This document shows, piece after piece, positions 57,745 to 64,000 of a stretch of DNA of 64,000 bases (position 1 is its first letter; every line of letters begins with the position of its first letter). This stretch comes from Hydnum rufescens UP504 (lineage: Eukaryota > Basidiomycota > Agaricomycetes > Cantharellales > Hydnaceae). The stretch is taken from assembly GCA_014904985.1 (NCBI GenBank), contig MU129038.1, positions 60,983-124,982 on the forward strand, read 5' to 3'. The notes below the pieces were generated by a model. The model saw only the letters and a list, made by a program, of their open reading frames with translations, ran no database searches and had not been told where the DNA came from. Position numbers and translations under genes: made by a program.

Positions 57745-60228
57745 TTGGATATGAGCTCCGCAAGATAATTTGGTTCCGTGACGGTCAGGTCTGAGACTGA
57801 CTCAACTGAATTGAGCCAAGTCAACTACAATCAATACATTGGGGCTGTTTTTTGCCACAGGATGAAAGAGAATGGATTCAAATAGGGTCTTTCACAATAG
57901 CAAAAACAAATGTCAAAACGGTACCAAAGACTACTCAAAATAAATACAGTTGGTCTCCAAAATGGTGCTTTGAGGTTCGTTTTGGGCTCTATCGTGAAAC
58001 ACCCTAATGATAGAAGTCGATAAGTCTGAGGCAAGGAGTGGTGTGATGACAGCACCATGAGGCTTTCTTTTTAAAAGTTCTGAAAAGGACTCGAGTCTTC
58101 AGAGGATCCCCGTCACTCAGGTTGATAGCCTACACACTCTCACTGGGAAACTTTTGAGATTTTTGAGACCCACCTAGCATGGTTTCCTGGGAGTTTGGAG
58201 GCCAAAATCGGCAGCACAAAGAACAATTTCACTGGGAGGCAGCTCATGGGGCTAAAGTACATAGCATGCAGATGCCGGGTGTTTGGTGCATGTGGTGGTG
58301 TACTTGAGGACTCCCCTATGGGGTGAAGGTTCAAGTACACCTCTGTACCATTTTTACTCACAGGGACAGGGGTCGGTCACAAGTCACTTACGATGTCACA
58401 CATTTTTAGCTGCATATTAATGGTGCATGTGGCCCACATCTTTACATTACTATGAAAAACTTGAATTAAATACCATCATTGGCACTGTCGCTGTTGCTTT
58501 CATTTGCATCATACTCCGACCCTCCGTGTTCAGCGTTAGAATTTTGTGGGTCTTCAACCTCATCTTATAAGCGGAGACAGCTTTTTCAGCTCAGCCAGCC
58601 ACAAGTCCAGAGCCTGAATGTTGACTGAATCCAAAAACAGAAAATAGGGGTAGACATCAAGGAAGCCATTGCAGGACCAAGAATCCGGTCAGATCTATAT
58701 GAAATCAATTGCCCCATGTGGGGTTGTTAACTTGATGTTTAATGAAGGCATGTATTACACAGGCTTGCATGATAATACAGACCGTGTCCGTTTCTTCTGC
58801 CACATGGACTGCATCCATTTCTTCTGCCACACGGATCATGTCCATTCTGTAGCCACCATGTCTGGTGTGCGAGACACTCCATGCAGATAGTCTCTCGCAT
58901 AAAGGCTGTCCACCTCCTGACTCAGTCATACTTGAGGTGGCAGAGTCACTGCAGAGTCTCTAGTATGAGGGACCATGGGCTAGGTTACCACAGGATGCGA
59001 AGGCCATGGGTATATAAGTACAGGATCTCCTTGCTACTTTCTCCCTATTCTTTTTTCTGCATCCTGCCCAATTTTTCTCTCATGCACAGGGTGATATTTG
59101 CTAGAGATATGTGTGCACCGCCGTCTGATCCTTCAAACACACAAGTAGCTAATGTAGGGCCACCCCCTATAGTGGGGGACCTTGGGAAGACTACAATTAT
59201 GTAACTCGGCAGTGAGCGCAACGACGTCGTTGGCATTCTCTCAAGGTCTCGATTACATAATTCAGCAATTGGTGCAGTTTGCCAACAGTTTGAGTGAGTC
59301 CCCATACAACTAGCTCCTGTGACATCAGTGGAGACGCATAAGCAAGAATTCATTGTTTCACTGTATTATTAATGAGGCAGTGATGCCTGGATAAGGGAGA
59401 AGACTGTATTAGGGTACCTAATGAGGTGATTATACATAATGAAGGATGGCTAGGGTATGTAGTGAGTGGTCCTGGACTTTACCTCAGCATATGCCAGTAA
59501 AGGGAGGTCTGGCGGCAAGTAGTCATTCAGCAAGTGGCATGCCCGCACCAGGAGCTCAGACCTTGTGGCACGTAGAAGCTCTATCGGACGTGGTGGTGTC
59601 ATTTGAGATGCTCCACCACCACGTGAACGTGGGTCCCCATCCCAGCCGATGGAAGATGTTATCATGGGGTGACTGTATTCTCCAATGTCACGTCCATGTC
59701 TGATCGTCTATCTCTCTGCTGCCCTATGATTCTTACCATTATCATTGCACTGATGGGATGAGCATTGTCAATTTTTTTGGTCGACGAAGCCATGTTATTG
59801 CATCCATTTTGCATTGAATTCACATTCAGCTGCTGCTTCGTTTGAATACATTCATACCTAGACATTGACTTGTCCCATTGAAATTTGCCAAGTACTCTGG
59901 GGCCTTGGAACATTAATTGAGTGTGTTTAATCCTGTCTTGCATAGTACAAGTGTATATCCCATCATACTCGCAACACCCAATCTCAGTCCACATTCTGCA
60001 ACACACTGAAGGCCAAGATTCCGGGTGTTGCCAGATGCACTGGTGTTGAGTCACTACTACTACAACCCCAACCCCAACAGGTGTGCATGTTTCATAGCTG
60101 AGAGACTGCACGTCCAAGTACCCCTTGGAGTGTGTGGTCTCTGGGTGAACCATGATTGATACCCTTTTTTCCCTAGTGTTGTCTCCATTGCAAGGAGACA
60201 TAGCGCCTTGGTAGATCCCAAGGTGATT
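57745..60228. other. No recognised gene (K1, between minisatellite and W')
   Basis: Open frames on both strands are short (up to 179 codons on the minus strand, 59662-60201) and show no motif or match to genes of K2. TATATAAG near 59010 is the only promoter-like site noted. This may be degraded K1 sequence or the remains of a small element. Confidence 0.3.
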
Positions 60229-61284
60229 ATGGCCCCCAATGCCAACAAGAAAAAGGCTGGAACCAAGGCAAAGGTGTCAGGTCCAAGCAAGTCCGATGAG
60301 CATGGGCAAGACATTCTTTATTCTCGATACAATTCCCATGGTGCATATGGCTTTTTCACCCCGTGCGTGGGTCGACCTCCCATTATACACTTGGGAGATT
60401 GGAATGTGATATCTGGCTGTTTTTTGCCATCATATTGGAGTGCCCCTGACTGCAATTTGGTGGCATGATAAAGTAAGTCTTTACAACTGAGAGAATTTAT
60501 TGACCCCACTAATATCATCAACATCAGCACTCAGGCTACATGCTGGAGACCGAGTGCAATGACGCGATGTCAAAGATTGGGTTCTACTCGGTCAAGGACA
60601 TGACCAGAGATGGTCTCGATGTGTCGACTTCCTTTGCCTTGGTCCATGTCCTACTAAGCACGTTCACATCTGAGGCCAATGCCATATCAGCTGGTAAGAC
60701 CAATTCATGATCTAATTGTCCATCGCTAACTTGTCGTATCCATAGGTTTCGACAAAGCTCCTGCCATGTTCTGTAATGGCTCGTCCCCCACAAAAGACGT
60801 CATGTCATCTCAAACAGTTTCGTATGCTGACACCCTCCACGATTTCCCTGAGGGCGTGTATGTCCCTTCTCCACTTCCTCCATATTTTGACCATCCATTC
60901 CTTCTGCATAAATGGTACGTGATGCCTTCCTCATTGTTTATTGCCCCCCCTGTCTCCTCAACCATTGGCTCCTCTGCCGCCAGTTCCTCTGCCATCGGTG
61001 TAAAGCGCACCCTTCCTCCGCTTCTGCGATTCACGAAAAGGCAGAGAACGGAAGGGATTGTTGCTGAGGGTGGGGACATCATGATGGAGGATGGAGGCAA
61101 TGTTTCCGTTCCTGCCGTTGATGGGGATGGTGATGTTGTGATGCAGGATGGGGCTAGTGTAGCAGCCACCACTCCGAGCAGTGGGGCTGCCACGCATAGC
61201 TCGCATGTACGCTTCCTCCTGGGTCGCCCAATTCTCGGCACCTGTCAGATGTGGATAGGATCATTGAAGAAACATCTTCCTTGA
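60229..61284 (+). pseudogene. W': unrecognised gene upstream of X in K1
   Basis: Function unknown. It starts MAPNANKKKAGTKAKVSG at 60229. The first exon needs a one-base frame change near 60445 to reach SAPLTAIWWHDK and a donor GTAAGT at about 60472; the acceptor is CATCAACATCAG near 60527. Exon 2 has SKIGFYSVKDMTRDGL. A clear intron follows (GTAAGACC...ATCCATAG, about 60694-60745), then exon 3 with LHDFPEGVYVPSPLPPYFDHP, a Ser-rich linker and an acidic Asp/Gly/Met repeat (61060-61160), ending at TGA 61282. It lies where K2 has W, but on the opposite strand; I cannot show that the two are related. Confidence 0.5.
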
Positions 61285-61597
61285 GTGCACCATTTTGCCT
61301 TGTCGAATCTCCTTTCTCCATCATTGCTGTTTGTTGTTCTCCATCATCACTGTGCATTGTTCTCCTTTGTCGTTTCTCATCGCTCTCCATCACTTTCCAT
61401 CACTCTTCATCAGCCCCCCTCCTCTGTTGTTATTCAACCTGTCTTTTTTTTTTTTTGCTGTCCTATAATTTTTGTAACCCTCTCTAATGTGCATATTATC
61501 GGCATGTGTGCCATTCGGCCTAAGCTGAGAACCCCCAGCAGAGAGTGCCGTGGATTCAGAGGTCTATATGAGGTCCTAGAAGCCCACCACCTATGAC

Positions 61598-63217
61598 ATG
61601 CGTGTCATTGCTACTAGCACAATGAGGGGCTACATTCAGAATCAACTGCACCTGAGGGACTTTGGGTCTCAAGGAGAGTTCTCACCCGCCAGTGCCGACG
61701 TGGTGGTGGGTGAAAACCCCAAGACCTTGCATCAACCTCTGACATGGGCTGACCAGAAAGGGAATACTGAGCCTGCACCGCCCACTCCTCTGGCAAATCC
61801 ATATATGGGTGTCAAAGATTATGATACGTGGTCCAATCAGTGTGAGAACAGTAAGCCGACATCGTGGACCTTGCCTAGGTAATCAGGCAAATTTTCTCAT
61901 ATCTCAATGTAGAGTTCCTTAAAGACATGGATGAATACAAAGTAGACCCTACAACAAAGCCATTCCCAGTTGTGAAACGAGTGGAGTGGGCAACATTATT
62001 CATGAACAGTCGCCAGCCATTCCAATACACTGAGCAGTGTCCTCCCGAATGCAAGCCTGATATCTATACCCGGGACCAAGCGTCTATCACTCGCCACTGG
62101 GATAAATATGGTGCCCCTCATTTCTATTCGACCAATTATATGAGACTCCCCACAATGTATTCGACACAGATGCCCTACATCAGTTACATCTCACATCATA
62201 TCGATGATCCCCCTCTCCCAGCTTCACTCGATATGATCTCATCCTCTGATGGTGTCAAACTCACCAATGTGTACCATAAACAACTGGAGGATTTTGTTCT
62301 GAGGAACCGTGAATGGTACAGGAAATGGTGTCTCGCAGCCTCGAACTTGGGAATCCAGGTTTCTCTTGCCACTCTCATCATGCCAGTGAAACCCCAGTCA
62401 CTTGGCGAGTCCCCATTTTCGGTCCATCTCTTGTCGCAGTCGATGCCGGATGAGCTTGCAATGACTCAACTGGCGAGTGATTATCTGCACTGTGCATATG
62501 AATATGGTGCTTTTGCCCAGATGACCATGCACTGGTGTATCAACCACATTTCCATGGTCGGTAAAACAGACCGTCCTCATTTTGGTGTTGATGATAATCT
62601 AATCAGGGCGTTGTATCTCCATTCAAACCTGGGAGTCTGGCTTGATGATCTCCAAGCGCACAGGGTGCCATTGTGGGGCCTTTGGTTTGATGATGCAGGG
62701 ATTGATATTAAGAGTATGCAGCATTTGACTGGGAAGGAAATTTCCCAAGAAGAGCTCGATCTGATTCCGAAGGAGAAAGGCAATGACATTCACTATCACA
62801 CGGTTTCAGAGCAGCTCATTGTAGAGTCTGATTGCCGAGTCCCTGGTTCATTGTGCTGAGGTCCTATCCTGGGGTACCACCTCACAAAGCCCTGGAAGAC
62901 ATTGTTCTCAACACACTCTTTCTTCAGTATCAGCCACGGCCTCCTGAAGAAATGTGTCAGTCTCTTCGAAACATTGTTTGGGGATGGACCATTCTTGCCC
63001 CCTTCTCATTATGCATCATCTTCAGCTGCCCACTTTCAGAGGGAGTCACCTGTGACATGGATGAGGTGCTGGAAGCTGAACCTGGTTCGGTCCTGATAAT
63101 GACAAAGAGGAGGCTGCTCAAGAAGAGGAAGATGCCTTGGATCAATCTATTCAACTGAGGCGAGGCGAGTCGAATGAGGACTTTGAAGCATGGCGCGAGG
63201 TTGAAATGGAGATTTAG
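61598..63217 (+). pseudogene. X-K1: KDZ-associated protein X, K1 copy
   Basis: Third copy of X. The first exon 61598-61879 (GYIQNQLHLRDFG...) is followed by a probable intron (GTAATC...CAATGTAG, about 61881-61913) and the main part from DMDEYKVDPTTKPF. Family marks: VEWATLFMNSRQPFQY (EWSLIYTNSRRQFQF in X-K2), LHCAYEYGAFAQMTMHWCINH and HFGVDDNLIRALYLHS. TGA at 62857 is read through in the same frame into LFGDGPFLPPSH (matching the ILGSRQFPPSA region of X-K2); then stops and a frame change near 63095 lead to SIQLRRGESNEDFEAW, the counterpart of LAQRSGESDSAFEKR. The SR-rich part is not reached in recognisable form before the window ends. Confidence 0.62.
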
Positions 63218-64000
63218 ATAGAATCGCACTTGAGGGTCGCACTGATCCAACCTTCTCACTGCATTTAGGAGGGGAGGTTCACAGCCAGTACAATGGGTTA
63301 TGCCTTGTGCTCTTACAACAATTTGGCCTACACATGTGTCATAATGATGATGGGGAGTGAATTTCATGGTGAGCAAGTTTCATTTAGTGTATTTCATCTT
63401 GTCTAATGTTTTAATCCTCTAGCCTCTCATGGTGGTGAATGAATAGATCTTCTCGAGTGGCGACCAACTGGGCCCAATGCAACATTCTCTGTTAGTGGTC
63501 CCACGCAACCCATCACGTTGGTTGGGACCACCACTAGTTCTGCTGTGAAAGGATCTCATGTCAATTTGATGTCAATTTCAGTCCATTCCTCTTGGCCAAT
63601 GGTTTGCCATCATTGCGGTCCTCTTCCTAATGACGGCTTTTTGTGACATTCAGCTCTGGCTGGATGTGTACCCCCAAGTCATTGTGGTTTCATCGAGAAT
63701 GGCAGAAATCGAGGTTATCTGTGGCAGCTGTTTGTTTAAGACCTGACAGATAATCGATGAAGTGAAAACCCTTGGTGTTGAGTTGGCAACACTGCATGGT
63801 GGGAATATTCGGAACCACCACTGTGGAAACCAAGTGGGCCATCAGAGCGCCCTTCACCGGGTCAAAGATCTTTGAAATGTGACCAGGTCTATGCTCTGCA
63901 ACGAAATCTAGATGAACTCAATCTCATGTTGCAGGGAGCACTCCGTGTATTAAAGGAGGAGCGGACAAGGCTCACTGATGGGGGAGTTCCTTCTTACACT
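63218..64000. other. Right edge of window, inside K1, no clear gene
   Basis: Short plus-strand open stretches only: one around 63450-63640 rich in Ser/Thr, and a heptad-like one at the very end (63890-64000: LDELNLMLQGALRVLKEER) that could be coiled coil. No K1 right terminal repeat is present, so K1 continues beyond 64000. Confidence 0.35.

Larger units (their letters stand above)
8021..64000 (+). mobile_element. K1: KDZ-type DNA transposon, right end outside window
   Basis: The left end starts CAGGCTGGTCAGCCA at 8021, matching the K2 left end CAGGCTGGTCTGCCA, and it interrupts X-A. The internal order is that of K2: transposase on the minus strand (8393-11587), tandem repeats, GRF-finger/coiled-coil gene on the plus strand, then X on the plus strand. 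About 13.4 kb of K1 itself is visible once the 42.6 kb insertion G1 (14943-57510) is removed; K2 without its solo LTR is 15.6 kb, so the missing right part should hold the rest of X, YZ and the right terminal repeat. The target duplication cannot be checked because the right end is not in the window. Confidence 0.75.

Noticed and set aside
1..64000. tRNA or rRNA genes
   Set aside because: GGTTC-type stretches occur inside coding sequence (for example near 28359), but no cloverleaf could be drawn; none reported.

Overview
Organism and character. The window is nuclear DNA of a mushroom-forming basidiomycete (Agaricomycetes). Evidence: KDZ (Kyakuja-Dileera-Zisupton) transposases with the N-terminal CxC1 cysteine cluster, Ty3/gypsy retrotransposons of basidiomycete type (one a chromodomain chromovirus), short 46-66 bp GT-AG introns, and a fragment of a Mub1/SamB-like MYND gene. 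I see no tRNA or rRNA gene and no intact host gene. Almost the whole window is transposable elements stacked inside one another.

Layout, from outside in. Level 0: an old gene module on the minus strand (YZ-A 784-4059, X-A 4845-8020), probably the remains of a first KDZ-type element, with a partial antisense LTR at 1-418. Level 1: KDZ element K1 starts at 8021 inside X-A and runs past the right edge; it holds KDZ-A (minus), two minisatellites, a GRF-finger/coiled-coil gene, a Mub1/SamB fragment, a plus-strand gene at 60229 and X-K1 at 61598. Level 2: chromovirus G1 (14943-57510) sits in a K1 minisatellite, with ~550 bp LTRs and 5-bp target duplication AGAAG. Level 3: Ty3/gypsy element G2 (23932-54849) sits inside the third ORF of G1, with 1.68 kb LTRs and 4-bp duplication CCGC. 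Level 4: a complete KDZ element K2 (34598-50851) sits in G2, with 20-bp terminal inverted repeats and 8-bp duplication CTCTCATC. Level 5: a 669 bp solo LTR (37851-38519, duplication GATGG) sits in an intron of the K2 transposase gene.

The likely new biology is the KDZ cargo. K2 is a delimited 16.25 kb transposon whose transposase gene diverges from a passenger cassette: a GRF zinc-finger/coiled-coil protein (intact, two introns), a large protein X (SR-rich, ~1,200 codons) and a large protein YZ (~1,000 codons). K1 repeats the order transposase / tandem repeats / GRF gene / X, and the level-0 module repeats X / YZ. Three diverged copies of one collinear set argue that X, YZ and GRF-CC are accessory genes of a KDZ lineage. 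I do not recognise X or YZ as any named family.

Decay. In several of the long frames (G1 pol, G1 third ORF, both YZ genes) every internal nonsense codon I found is TGA, as expected if methylated CGA arginine codons decay to TGA. G1 LTRs differ mostly by transitions (about 6% by eye); G2 LTRs differ by about 2%, fitting the nesting order. All homologies, splice sites and alignments were made by eye; nothing was searched or computed.
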